NCBI GenBank assembly: GCA_040255445.1 | Contig: JBDZUZ010000046.1 | Span: 1-23,841, forward strand | Direction of reading: 5' to 3' | From: JBDZUZ01 sp040255445 | Lineage (GTDB): Bacteria; Planctomycetota; Phycisphaerae; Phycisphaerales; UBA1924 | Length of the DNA stretch: 23,841 nucleotides | Part shown: positions 14,973-22,730 of the stretch, in pieces | Layout: the number at the start of each line of letters is the position of its first letter | Position numbering within the stretch: the first letter of the stretch is position 1 | Made by a program: the position numbers and the translations under genes | The notes under the pieces: model-generated | Told to the model about the DNA's origin: nothing | Database searches by the model: none | The model's input: only the letters and a program-made list of their open reading frames with translations

Positions 14973-16037
14973 GTGCGGGAGGCCGGGCGCGGCGTGGCGA
15001 CCATCATCGTCGGGATCGATGAAGCCGGGTACGGGCCCACGCTGGGCCCGCTCTGTGTCGGCTGCGCCGCGTTCCGTATCGAGGACGATGCCGCCGGCAC
15101 GGACCTGTGGAAGATTCTCAAGGCCGCGGTCTGCCGGGAGCCCGGCCGCGGCGGGGCGACGCCCAAGAGCGGGCGGATCGCCATCGCCGATTCCAAGCAG
15201 CTCAAGCTCGCCAACTCGGTCAAGACCACCAAGCCGACGGTGCACCTGGAACGCGGGGTGCTGACCTTCCTGCACGCGATGGACCGCGCGGTACACGGCG
15301 CGGTGACGCCGTCGTTCATCACCACCGACACGATGCTCTTCGAGCGGCTGGGCGCGGCCTTCGGCGATCACCCCTGCTACGGCGGCGCGTGCCGGCCGGT
15401 GCCCGAAGCGGTGACCGAGGGCGAGGTCCGCATCGGCGCTTCGAAGCTCGCCGGGGCGATGCAGAAGAACGGTGTCTCGCTGCTGCGGCTGGCGTGCCGC
15501 GCGGTGCCTGAGCGTGCTTTCAACGATGTGGTGCGTTCGACGGGGAGCAAGGCCGAGACGACGGCGGTTGCGATTGTCGAACACATGCGGCACGCGTGGG
15601 ACGCGTGGTCGGAGACGACGGCCGCGGCGGGTGACGGCGCGCGGCTCGGGATCGTGTGCGACCGGCTGGGCGGGCGGATGTGCTACGCGCCGCTGCTCGA
15701 GCGGGCGATCCCCGGCGCGGCTGTCGAGATCGTGGAGGAGACCGATCTCCGCAGCCGGTACATCGTGACCGATGGGCCGCGGCGGGCGGGGGTGGCGTTC
15801 CTGACCGAGGGCGAATCGGGGCACATGCCCATCGCGCTGGCGTCGATGGCGGCCAAGCTCACGCGCGAGCTGGCGATGGCGCGGTTCAACCGGTACTGGG
15901 CTGGCGTCGGGCTGGAGAAGGGCGTGGTCGAGCTGCGCCCGACAGCGGGCTACTCGCAGGATGCGCAGCGGTGGATGGTCGATGCGTCAACTCTGCTGAC
16001 CGCCGACGATCGCGCGGGCCTGGTGAGGATCGCGTGA
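14973..16037 (+). CDS. RNase HII-fold protein with altered GRG motif (354 aa)
   Basis: It resembles RNase HII, which cuts RNA in RNA-DNA hybrids at ribonucleotides. Visible correspondences are GIDEAGYGPTLGPL (14-27) for GIDEAGRGPLAGPV, with acidic pair Asp16-Glu17; ADSKQLK (72-78) for the DSK motif; IVCDRLGG (227-234) for the third carboxylate, Asp230; and IALASMAAKLTREL (287-300) for AASIIAKVTRD, with Glu281 placed like the fourth acid. PTAGYSQDAQRW resembles the end of the catalytic domain. Differences: the Arg of the GRG motif that reads the ribonucleotide junction is Tyr20, and the protein is about 150 residues longer, mostly between 80 and 225. So the nuclease fold is likely but the substrate may differ. 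Start: GTG at 14973 directly after the preceding stop; a GTG at 14994 with GGGAGG upstream is equally plausible. Confidence 0.8.
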   Translation: MREAGRGVATIIVGIDEAGYGPTLGPLCVGCAAFRIEDDAAGTDLWKILKAAVCREPGRGGATPKSGRIAIADSKQLKLANSVKTTKPTVHLERGVLTFLHAMDRAVHGAVTPSFITTDTMLFERLGAAFGDHPCYGGACRPVPEAVTEGEVRIGASKLAGAMQKNGVSLLRLACRAVPERAFNDVVRSTGSKAETTAVAIVEHMRHAWDAWSETTAAAGDGARLGIVCDRLGGRMCYAPLLERAIPGAAVEIVEETDLRSRYIVTDGPRRAGVAFLTEGESGHMPIALASMAAKLTRELAMARFNRYWAGVGLEKGVVELRPTAGYSQDAQRWMVDASTLLTADDRAGLVRIA

Positions 16038-17215
16038 GCGAGGCGAAGCGCATGCTGGATCTGGCCGCGCGGCTGGCGTGGCGCGCTGCGGGGTATGTCG
16101 AGCCCAACCCGCTGGTGGGGTGCGTGATCGTCCGCGATGGGGCGGTGATCGGCGTCGGACATCATCGCAAGTTCGGCGGGCCGCACGCGGAGCGTGAAGC
16201 GATCGCGGACTGCCGCCGCCGCGGCGGGGATCCGCGTGGGTCGACTGTCTACGTCACGCTCGAACCGTGCGCGAGCCGCGGCAAGCAGCCGCCGTGCACC
16301 GAGGCGCTGGTCGAGGCGGGTGTGGCGCGGGTGGTGTACGCATCGGAAGACCCGAACCCGGCCAAGAGCGGGGGGGCGGCGTTCCTCCGCGGGCGCGGCA
16401 TCGCGTGCGACTTTTGCGTCGAGAGCGAGATGGCCTCGGGTCTCGCCGCGCCGTTCATCAAGCGGATCACGACCGGGCTGCCGTGGGTGATCGCCAAGTG
16501 GGCGCAGACGATCGACGGGCGGATCGCGACCCGGACCGGCGAGAGTAAGTGGATCAGCAACGACCGCTCGCGGGCCCGGGTGCATCGGCTGCGGGCGCGG
16601 GTCGATGGCATCCTTTCGGGGATCGGAACGATCGCCGCGGATGATCCGATGCTCAACGCCCGCGGGGTTCGGCGCGTTCGGCGCAACGCCCGTCGCATCG
16701 TGGCCGACAGCGACCTCGAGATCCGGCTCGATGCGAAGGTCGTGACGACAGCACAGGAGCAGCCGACGACCATCTTCTGCCACGAGGAACTGCTCACCGC
16801 GGCGATCTGTGCGGAGAAGGTGGCGGCCCTGCGCTCAGCCGGTGTCGAACTGATCGGGCTCGCGCCCAGCCCGGTCGGGAGCCGCGGCATCGATCTGGCT
16901 GCGGGGCTGCGCGAGCTCGTGCGGCGGCATCAGATCGCGAATGTCATGACCGAAGCGGGGCCGGCGATCCTGGGCTCGCTCTTCGAGGCGGACCTGATCG
17001 ACGAGGCGGTGGTGTACCTCGCGCCGATGCTGCTGGGCGATGAACTGGCGCGGGCCGCGGCGGTGGGGCGGGTGGCCGAGAGTCTGCACGCGGCCAGGCG
17101 GCTGAACTTGTGGCGGGTGAAGCGGCTGGGTGATGACCTCGAGATCAGTTACCGTCGGCGGGGTTCAGTTCCCGGCGGTACCGCTGCTATTGCCGCGGCT
17201 CCAAAAACGCAGTGA
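16034..17215 (+). CDS. ribD: Riboflavin biosynthesis bifunctional deaminase/reductase RibD (393 aa)
   Basis: Carries out two steps of riboflavin synthesis: deamination of the pyrimidine from GTP cyclohydrolase II, then NADPH-dependent reduction of the ribosyl side chain. The N-terminal deaminase domain (1-145) has NPLVGCVIV (25-33) and zinc ligands in PHAEREA (His51, catalytic Glu53) and TLEPCASRGKQPPCTE (Cys79, Cys88). The usual PCSHxGRTPPC is here PCASRGKQPPC. The C-terminal reductase domain starts at PWVIAKWAQTIDGRIA (about 153) and continues with SKWISNDRSR and VDGILSGIGTIAADDPML. The GTG at 16034 overlaps the preceding stop as GTGA, with GAGGAT upstream, so translation is probably coupled. 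Its last 51 bp overlap the 3' end of ygfZ on the other strand. Confidence 0.95.
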   Translation: MSEAKRMLDLAARLAWRAAGYVEPNPLVGCVIVRDGAVIGVGHHRKFGGPHAEREAIADCRRRGGDPRGSTVYVTLEPCASRGKQPPCTEALVEAGVARVVYASEDPNPAKSGGAAFLRGRGIACDFCVESEMASGLAAPFIKRITTGLPWVIAKWAQTIDGRIATRTGESKWISNDRSRARVHRLRARVDGILSGIGTIAADDPMLNARGVRRVRRNARRIVADSDLEIRLDAKVVTTAQEQPTTIFCHEELLTAAICAEKVAALRSAGVELIGLAPSPVGSRGIDLAAGLRELVRRHQIANVMTEAGPAILGSLFEADLIDEAVVYLAPMLLGDELARAAAVGRVAESLHAARRLNLWRVKRLGDDLEISYRRRGSVPGGTAAIAAAPKTQ

Positions 17216-18403
17216 TTCCTGCACGATCGCGCCGACCGGCTGGCCGTCGGCGGTGGTCATCAGCTTCGTGCCGGGGGCTTTGTGCGCCTGCTTCACTTGC
17301 GCAAATCCGATGGGGATCGAACCGAGCATCGGGCTGAGCGTGCTGCTGGTGATGGCGCCGATCGGTTCGCCGCCTTCCGGCGAGAGCGGCGCTCCGCCTT
17401 CTGGCAGCAGGGGGGCTTCATCGGCGACGGGCCTGACCGCCTCGAAGCGGACGGCAACGAGTTCCTGCTTGGAGTGGCCGCGGGAGTACATGCGGGCAAC
17501 GACTTCCTGGCCGAGGTAGCAGCCCTTGGTGAAGGAGACGCGGTCTTTGAGCACACCTGATTCCGCGGGGAGTGATTCGGGGCCAAAGTCGATGTTGTAG
17601 AGCGGCGAGCCGGCCTCGATGCGGGCCATGTTGAAGGCCATCCAGCCCGCGGGGCGGAGTTTGACCTCGCCCGCGAGACGGTTGGTCGACGTGACGCCGC
17701 CGCCGTGCTCGCCGTGGGCGGCGTCGTGGCCCTGCTCGATCAGCGTGCGGAAGACGTCGGAGGCGGCGGCGCCGTCGACGACGATCAGGAAGCCCGGGTC
17801 GCCGGTAGCATCGTGGCGGATGATGGTTGCCGCATGCCCGGCGATCGTGGTGGTCGCGGTTGACTTCTCCGCGGGCGCGGTCGCGGCGATCCCCTCGAGG
17901 AGCTTCGCCGCGGTGGGGCCGTGGAGCGAGAGCATGTGGAGTTGTTCGGTGCGGTCGGCGAGCGTGACTTCCTCGGTGATGATGTAGGCGTTGAGGCCGT
18001 CGATCGCCCGCTTCGCGCTATGGACATCGCAGAGCATGAGCATGCGGTCGCCGTCCGCGGGGCCGAGCTCGGCGACGATCAGGTCCGCATCGATGCGGCC
18101 CTTGCGGTTGAGCCAGAAGGCGTTGCGGACGCCGCCGGGGGTGAGGTCCTTGAGCTCCTGCGTGATCATGCGGTTGAGGAACTCGCGGCGGTCGGGGCCG
18201 GTCACCTCGATGACGGCCCGCCAGGGCTCGTCGAACAGAGCGCAGCCGCGGCGGATCGCGGCGTACTCAAGAGGGAGATCGCCGTAGGTCCCGACGACCC
18301 GCACGGGGACGCCCGCCGGGGTCTCGGCCGCGGCGGCATCGCCGTACTCGAGGAAAATGGCCTCGCTGGCCAGGTGCAGGTTGTCGATCGGGCTCTGGCG
18401 CAC
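17165..18403 (-). CDS. ygfZ: Folate-binding protein YgfZ/CAF17 family (412 aa)
   Basis: GcvT-like tetrahydrofolate-binding protein that helps assembly or repair of certain Fe-S enzymes. The family signature is FTKGCYLGQEVVARM (291-305) with Cys295. The N-terminal half matches the aminomethyltransferase fold (ALFDEPWRAVIEVTGPDRREFL; LNRKGRIDADLIV). A short Pro-Glu-Gly-Gly duplication (LLPEGGAPLSPEGGEP) lies in the C-terminal part. I chose the GTG at 18403 because GGAGG lies 5 nt upstream and a -10 element further up; the longer frame upstream has Arg/Pro-rich junk. It is the only minus-strand gene right of the carboxylase and overlaps ribD tail-to-tail by 51 bp. Confidence 0.9.
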   Translation of the reverse strand: MRQSPIDNLHLASEAIFLEYGDAAAAETPAGVPVRVVGTYGDLPLEYAAIRRGCALFDEPWRAVIEVTGPDRREFLNRMITQELKDLTPGGVRNAFWLNRKGRIDADLIVAELGPADGDRMLMLCDVHSAKRAIDGLNAYIITEEVTLADRTEQLHMLSLHGPTAAKLLEGIAATAPAEKSTATTTIAGHAATIIRHDATGDPGFLIVVDGAAASDVFRTLIEQGHDAAHGEHGGGVTSTNRLAGEVKLRPAGWMAFNMARIEAGSPLYNIDFGPESLPAESGVLKDRVSFTKGCYLGQEVVARMYSRGHSKQELVAVRFEAVRPVADEAPLLPEGGAPLSPEGGEPIGAITSSTLSPMLGSIPIGFAQVKQAHKAPGTKLMTTADGQPVGAIVQESLRFWSRGNSSGTAGN

Positions 18404-18427
18404 TCGGTCCTCCGCGGGTGAGTGCGC

Positions 18428-18433
18428 ATGGTA
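18428..18433 (-). promoter_or_regulatory. -10-like element for ygfZ
   Basis: Minus-strand TACCAT, identical to the one before HMG-CoA lyase, lies 24 nt before the GTG at 18403. Transcription would start about 16-18 nt before it, leaving just the GGAGG ribosome-binding site in the leader. Confidence 0.4.
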
Positions 18434-18467
18434 CTCCCGGCCGGATCGGATTCGACGCGGGGGCTCC

Positions 18468-18490
18468 GCGGGGCCATACTTGAGCCCCGC
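18468..18490. other. 7-bp GC hairpin between ygfZ and the M42 peptidase gene
   Basis: GCGGGGC (18468-18474) and GCCCCGC (18484-18490) flank CATACTTGA. The 151-bp divergent region must hold both promoters. The one for the peptidase gene is not clear. The hairpin could be a regulator site or chance in GC-rich DNA. Confidence 0.3.
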
Positions 18491-18554
18491 CGCGTGCCGC
18501 GGCCCCACGATGGGCCGCGATCGGGGCGGGTCTTAACAGAGGAGTGCGAAGCCC

Positions 18555-19649
18555 GTGGAGAATCTCGATCTGCTCAAGCGTCTGTGCGAAACCCCCGGCG
18601 TCCCCGGACGCGAGGAGCGTGTGCGTGCTCTCATCGAGAAGGAGGTCAAGGGCCTCTTCGATGTGGTCGAGCGCGATGCCATGGGCACGCTGATCTGCCG
18701 CCGCCATCCGCGCGCTGCGGGCAAGAAGGGCAAGGGCAAGGCGGCCGCGGCGAAGAACGGCAAGGACCGCCCGACCCGCGTCATGTTGCTCTGCCACATG
18801 GACGAGATCGGGTTCTATGTGACCGCGATCGACAAGAAGGGGTTCATCTGGCTGAATCCCGCGGGTGGGTTTGATACGCGGAACCTGTTCTCCCGCCGCG
18901 TGCTGGTCTGCACCGACGAGGGCGATCTCAAGGGCGTGATGAACCCGGGCGGCCGGCCGATCCACATCTCGAGCCCTGAGGACCGCAAGAAGGTCCCGGA
19001 GGTCAAGGAGTTCTTCGTCGACATTGGTCTGCCCGCGGAGAAGGTGAAGAAGAAGGTCAAGGTCGGTGACTATGTGGTCATGGACGAGCCCGCGATCGAG
19101 GTGGGTGAGAAGTTTGTCAGCAAGGCGCTCGACAACCGCGTTGCGTGCTGGCTGGGCATCGAGGCGGTCCGCAAGCTCGAGAAGAACGGCACCGCGCACG
19201 ACTGCGAGGTCGTGGTCGCTTTCACGACGCAGGAGGAGGTCGGTCTCCGCGGCGCGAAGGCCGCGGCGTTCAGCGTGCTGCCCGATATCGGGCTGGGGCT
19301 GGATGTGACGCTCTCGTGCGACACGCCGGGCGTTCCTGAGGAAGAGTCTGTGACGGTGCACGGGCAGGGCTTCGGGCTGCACATCAAGGACAGTTCGTTC
19401 ATCTCGGATCACGAGCTCGTGCGTGACGTCGAGAAGCTGGCCCAGAAGCACAAGATTCCCTACCAGCGGACGATCCTCGCGGCGGGCGGTCAGGACGGCG
19501 CGGCGGCGCAGCAGACCGCGGCGGGCGCGAAGGCCGTGGGCATCACGGTTGGCACGCGGTACATCCACACGGTGACCGAGATGATCGATACGAGCGATCT
19601 TGCCGCGGCGCGGGACATCCTTGCGGCGTATCTGGCTTGGGTGGACTGA
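18555..19649 (+). CDS. M42 family metallopeptidase (364 aa)
   Basis: Cytoplasmic two-metal aminopeptidase (glutamyl aminopeptidase / endoglucanase M family, TET-type), trimming N-terminal residues from peptides. Metal ligands and catalytic residues are all present: LLCHMDEIGF with His81, SKALDNRVA with bridging Asp193, FTTQEEVGLRGA with Glu227 (catalytic) and Glu228 (metal), GLDVTLSCDTPG with Asp250, and YIHTVTEMID with His338. A Lys/Ala/Gly-rich insertion (about 55-71) lies just before the first metal-binding strand and is unusual. The GTG start at 18555 has AGAGGAG about 10 nt upstream. The gene is followed by a terminator, so it appears to be a single-gene unit. Confidence 0.93.
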   Translation: MENLDLLKRLCETPGVPGREERVRALIEKEVKGLFDVVERDAMGTLICRRHPRAAGKKGKGKAAAAKNGKDRPTRVMLLCHMDEIGFYVTAIDKKGFIWLNPAGGFDTRNLFSRRVLVCTDEGDLKGVMNPGGRPIHISSPEDRKKVPEVKEFFVDIGLPAEKVKKKVKVGDYVVMDEPAIEVGEKFVSKALDNRVACWLGIEAVRKLEKNGTAHDCEVVVAFTTQEEVGLRGAKAAAFSVLPDIGLGLDVTLSCDTPGVPEEESVTVHGQGFGLHIKDSSFISDHELVRDVEKLAQKHKIPYQRTILAAGGQDGAAAQQTAAGAKAVGITVGTRYIHTVTEMIDTSDLAAARDILAAYLAWVD

Positions 19650-19678
19650 TCGAGGTCAGTCAAAGGGCGACGGACCGG

Positions 19679-19712
19679 AAGGCATCGAGCCACGAGGCAT
19701 CAAGGCATCGAG
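19679..19712. repeat. Short direct repeats AAGGCATCGAG
   Basis: AAGGCATCGAG occurs at 19679-19689 and 19702-19712, with a related GAGGCATCA at 19694-19702 between them. The repeat lies between the peptidase stop codon and its terminator. Its role is unknown, and other intergenic regions of the genome should be checked for it. Confidence 0.5.
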
Positions 19713-19731
19713 GCTCAATGAGAGAACGGGC

Positions 19732-19764
19732 AACGGCCCCGGCCATCGCGCCGGGGCCGTTTTC
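19732..19764 (+). terminator. Rho-independent terminator of M42 peptidase gene
   Basis: AACGGCCCCGGC (19732-19743) pairs perfectly with GCCGGGGCCGTT (19750-19761) around a CATCGC loop, and a T-run (TTTT, 19760-19763) completes it. It may end only plus-strand transcription. Confidence 0.85.
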
Positions 19765-19845
19765 TGCGCGGGCGGTGTGCATCCCGTGGGGGCGGCTGCA
19801 TCGAATCCGCCGGGTACCGCTCACGCCCCTCCGCACGCACCCGGG

Positions 19846-19851
19846 TACATT
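19846..19851 (+). promoter_or_regulatory. -10-like element directly before the yhhQ-like gene
   Basis: GGG-TACATT ends 6 nt before the ATG at 19858. No Shine-Dalgarno is present in that space, so a leaderless mRNA is likely if this is the promoter. Confidence 0.4.
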
Positions 19852-19857
19852 GCCGCC

Positions 19858-20670
19858 ATGCCGACGCCGCTCGCGATCCTGCCGAGTTCACAGTTCCTGC
19901 ACCCCGGCCAGCAGAAGCTGACCGAGGAGGAGTTGCACGACCGACGCGAGTGGGTGTTCCTGATCCTCGCGGGGATCTTCCTGGGCAGCCTGACGATGCT
20001 GAACATCCTCGGGGTGTCGCGGTTCATCGATCTGTCGTTCACGCTGCCGCTGCTGGAGTGGAAGATCCCGTTCGTGATGGCGCTCGGCGTGTTGCCCTAC
20101 CCGATCACGTTTCTGTGCACGGACTTCATCTCGGAGCTGTACGGCCACCGGCGTGCGAACCAGGTGGTGTGGGTTGGGCTGATTCTGAATCTGTGGGTGC
20201 TGGCAGTCTTGTATGTCGGCGGCATCGTGCCGGGGACGACGGCTGACACGCACGCGCCGACCGGCGCTTTCATGGAGATCCGCAGGCTGGCATTTGGCGC
20301 GGTCTTCGCATCGATGATCGCGTACCTCACCGCGCAATTCGTCGATGTGTACTTGTTCCACTTCTGGCGGAGCCTCACCAAGGGCAAGCACCTTTGGCTC
20401 CGCAACAACGGTTCGACGATGATCAGCCAGATGGTGGACACGGTGGCGGTCATCCTCATCACGCACTTCGCGACCGGCACAATTCCTCTCAACGAGAGCG
20501 CGGGGGTGTGGCCCCAACTCTGGGCGATCATCGGGGCGAGCTATGTCTTCAAGCTCGCGGCCGCGCTGCTCGACACGATCCCGTTCTACATCGGGACCGG
20601 GATCTTCTGCCGCTACCTGCGGCTGCCCCCGCCCGACCACGGTCACATCCGCCCGCCGGTTGCTGAGTAG
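19858..20670 (+). CDS. yhhQ: Queuosine precursor transporter, YhhQ/VUT family (270 aa)
   Basis: Inner-membrane carrier that takes up preQ0/preQ1 or queuine for tRNA queuosine modification. Hydrophobic segments lie at about 32-52, 68-90, 103-123, 143-168, 190-207 and 220-250. Family blocks are LPYPITFLCTDFISELYG (79-96) and AQFVDVYLFHFWR (159-171), followed by KGKHLWLRNNGSTMISQMVD (175-194). The ATG at 19858 is chosen because the frame upstream runs through the preceding terminator. There is no ribosome-binding site; see the adjacent -10-like element. No queuosine biosynthesis gene is in the window. A final His/Pro-rich tail is probably cytoplasmic. Confidence 0.93.
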   Translation: MPTPLAILPSSQFLHPGQQKLTEEELHDRREWVFLILAGIFLGSLTMLNILGVSRFIDLSFTLPLLEWKIPFVMALGVLPYPITFLCTDFISELYGHRRANQVVWVGLILNLWVLAVLYVGGIVPGTTADTHAPTGAFMEIRRLAFGAVFASMIAYLTAQFVDVYLFHFWRSLTKGKHLWLRNNGSTMISQMVDTVAVILITHFATGTIPLNESAGVWPQLWAIIGASYVFKLAAALLDTIPFYIGTGIFCRYLRLPPPDHGHIRPPVAE

Positions 20671-20714
20671 GGCATCGGGGCCCGGCGGGCCTCGGTGGGG
20701 TCGGAGTCGGGCGG

Positions 20715-20720
20715 TAGAAT
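20715..20720 (+). promoter_or_regulatory. -10-like element for the B12/MeaB fusion gene
   Basis: GG-TAGAAT (5 of 6 matches to TATAAT) lies 62 nt before the ATG at 20782. No -35 is recognisable at 16-18 nt spacing. Confidence 0.4.
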
Positions 20721-20781
20721 GGCCGACCCGCCGCCGGGACTCGCCGGCCGCGGGCTGTGTTCTCCCCGCGATGAGGCCCGC

Positions 20782-21945
20782 ATGACCCAGACGCTCAACG
20801 TCCCCACGACCGAGTTCGAGAAGAAGGACCGCTGCGGAGACCTGCCGCACCGGTCCCGTGTGCTGTTGGGGAAAATGGGCCTGGACGGGCACGACCGGGG
20901 TGTGAAGGTCATCGCTCGGGCGCTCCGCGATTCGGGTGTGCACGTGATCTACTCGGGCCTGTGGCAGACGCCGCGGAGCCTGGCGATCTCGGCGCGGGAT
21001 GAAGACTGCGATGTTATCTGCGCTTCGATGATGTCCAACTCGCACCTGGTGCTCGGGCCGCGGCTGGTCAACGACCTCAAGACCCTCGGCCGGCCGGACC
21101 TGCCGATCTACATGGGCGGGATCCTGCCGCAGGACGACATCCCCAAGCTGATCGCGGGCGGGATTGCCAAGTGCTTCACCACCGGTGTGGGCCTGATCGA
21201 CATCGTCAACGCGGTGCACGGCGCGGTGAAGCAGCGGACGCCGGAGATCGCCGGTGGTGATCCCGCCGCGCAGCTGGCCCGCGACATCTCGTTGGTGCAC
21301 GACGGCAAGCCGGTCCGCGCCGGCGCGAAGAAGCGCAAGCCTCGGCGCGTGATCGGCGTCACCGGATCGCCGGGCGCGGGCAAGTCGACGCTGGTGGCGC
21401 AGATGGTCGCCGAGTACAGCCGGCAGGTGAAGGCCGGCGAGACGGGGCGCACCGGCCGCTGCGGCGTGATCGCGTTCGACCCCATGAGCCCGATTACCAG
21501 CGGCGCGCTCCTGGGCGATCGTCTCCGCGTCGACTTCAACACGCTGGATCAGTCGGTCTACTACCGGAGCCTGGCGATCAGCGGCGAGGACTACCACGCC
21601 GTGCCCGAGATCATCGAGCTCATCGGCGGCGCTTTCGAGGGCGACCAGGCGATCGACACGCTCTTCGTCGAGACCGTCGGCGCGGGGCAGAACGAGACAC
21701 GGATCCGCCAGTACGTCGACATGACCGCGGTGGTCCTGACCCCCGGCATGGGCGATGCGGTGCAGATGGACAAGGCGGGCATCCTCGAGATCGCCGACCT
21801 GTTCGTCTGCAACAAGGCCGACCACCCCGGCGAGAACGAGCTGGTCCGGGACCTGCGTGATGTCGCCGGCCGCCGGCCGATCCTCGAGACCGTCGCGACC
21901 CGCGGCCAGGGGATTTCCGAGCTGCTGGCCAAGTTGGTCGGCTGA
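20782..21945 (+). CDS. Cobalamin-binding domain fused to MeaB-type GTPase (387 aa)
   Basis: The N-terminal B12-binding domain (about 22-150) resembles the C-terminal domain of methylmalonyl-CoA mutase: KMGLDGHDRGVKV (31-43) with the DxHxxG motif and cobalt-binding His37, MMSNSHL (83-89) and YMGG (110-113). The C-terminal part (about 160-387) is a MeaB/ArgK G-protein chaperone that loads or protects B12 in such mutases: P-loop GSPGAGKST (195-203), FDPMSPITSGALLGDR (232-247), VETVGAGQNE (296-305) and base-recognition NKAD (344-347). The protein ends right after the G domain, so the usual MeaB C-terminal dimerisation arm is missing. The order B12-domain then G-domain is as in IcmF, but no mutase domain follows. 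The ATG at 20782 has GAGG upstream. It probably serves a mutase subunit encoded elsewhere. Confidence 0.9.
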   Translation: MTQTLNVPTTEFEKKDRCGDLPHRSRVLLGKMGLDGHDRGVKVIARALRDSGVHVIYSGLWQTPRSLAISARDEDCDVICASMMSNSHLVLGPRLVNDLKTLGRPDLPIYMGGILPQDDIPKLIAGGIAKCFTTGVGLIDIVNAVHGAVKQRTPEIAGGDPAAQLARDISLVHDGKPVRAGAKKRKPRRVIGVTGSPGAGKSTLVAQMVAEYSRQVKAGETGRTGRCGVIAFDPMSPITSGALLGDRLRVDFNTLDQSVYYRSLAISGEDYHAVPEIIELIGGAFEGDQAIDTLFVETVGAGQNETRIRQYVDMTAVVLTPGMGDAVQMDKAGILEIADLFVCNKADHPGENELVRDLRDVAGRRPILETVATRGQGISELLAKLVG

Positions 21946-21989
21946 CCAGCACCATCCTGTCGGTTGATTCGCCTCTGTCGCAAGCCCGC

Positions 21990-21995
21990 TAGCAT
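21990..21995 (+). promoter_or_regulatory. -10-like element before scpB
   Basis: TAGCAT ends 9 nt before the ATG at 22005. TTGATT at 21964-21969 could be a -35, but the 20-nt spacing is too long. The leader would be only about 0-3 nt. Confidence 0.3.
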
Positions 21996-22004
21996 CGCCC
22001 CGCC

Positions 22005-22706
22005 ATGCCCAAGGCCAGAAACGCCAAGAACCCGACCCAGGTCGAGCAGCCCGCCGAGCCCGAGCAGCCCGAGCAGGGCCACGCCGCGTCCCCCGACCAG
22101 CCCGCCGCGGCGGCCGCGCCCGCGACCACCATCGAGCTCACGCCGGACCTCCTCGGCTCGATCGAGGCGGTGCTGCTGAGCACCGAGCGGCCGGTGAACG
22201 AGGGCAAGCTCGCGGAGGCCGTCGGCCTGATCCGTCCCGCGCCTGACGACCGCGAAACCCCGCCGCTCGATGCGATCATCAGGCAGGCGATCGCCGATGC
22301 CGTCGCCGCGCTCAACACCGCGTACGAGTCGACCGGCCGGAGCTTCCGGGTCGAGACCGTCGCGGGCGGGTACCGGGTGATGACGCTCCCCAGGTTCGCC
22401 GCGGCGGTAGCGGCGTATCACAAGACCAAGGCGGCGAGCAAGCTGACGCGGGCGGCGATCGAGACTCTGGCGATCATCGCGTACAAACAACCGATCACGC
22501 GGGCCGAACTCGAGGCGATCCGCGGCGTCTCCTGCGGCGAAGTATTGAAGACGCTGATGGAGCGCCGGCTCATCACGATCAAGGGGCGGGCCGAGGAACT
22601 CGGCCGCCCGATGCTCTACGGAACGACCAAGGCCTTCCTCGATCACTTCGGGCTGGCCTCGATCAAGGAACTGCCCGCCCCCGCCGACCTCAAGCCGGCA
22701 CAGTAA
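22005..22706 (+). CDS. scpB: Segregation and condensation protein B, ScpB (233 aa)
   Basis: Winged-helix kleisin-associated subunit of the SMC-ScpA-ScpB condensin, needed for chromosome compaction and segregation. After a Pro/Glu/Ala-rich disordered N-terminus (1-45), the first winged helix starts at LGSIEAVLLSTERPVNEGKL (50-69). The second has the family signature LTRAAIETLAIIAYKQPIT (146-164), then RAELEAIRGVSCGEVLKTLM, GRPMLYGTTKAFLDHFGL and a final IKELP. The start is ATG 22005. scpA is not adjacent, although the two are often neighbours. The next gene starts 24 bp later, so the two may share a transcript. Confidence 0.95.
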   Translation: MPKARNAKNPTQVEQPAEPEQPEQGHAASPDQPAAAAAPATTIELTPDLLGSIEAVLLSTERPVNEGKLAEAVGLIRPAPDDRETPPLDAIIRQAIADAVAALNTAYESTGRSFRVETVAGGYRVMTLPRFAAAVAAYHKTKAASKLTRAAIETLAIIAYKQPITRAELEAIRGVSCGEVLKTLMERRLITIKGRAEELGRPMLYGTTKAFLDHFGLASIKELPAPADLKPAQ

Positions 22707-22730
22707 GTCCGGGGGTCGGCCGGAGGACGT

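Noticed and set aside
18267..19568. 433-codon minus-strand frame opposite the M42 peptidase
   Set aside because: The M42 frame has every metal ligand; this one has none of any family.
19888..21825. 645-codon minus-strand open frame across yhhQ and the B12/MeaB gene
   Set aside because: Antisense shadow of two recognised genes; His/Arg/Asp-rich without domain features.
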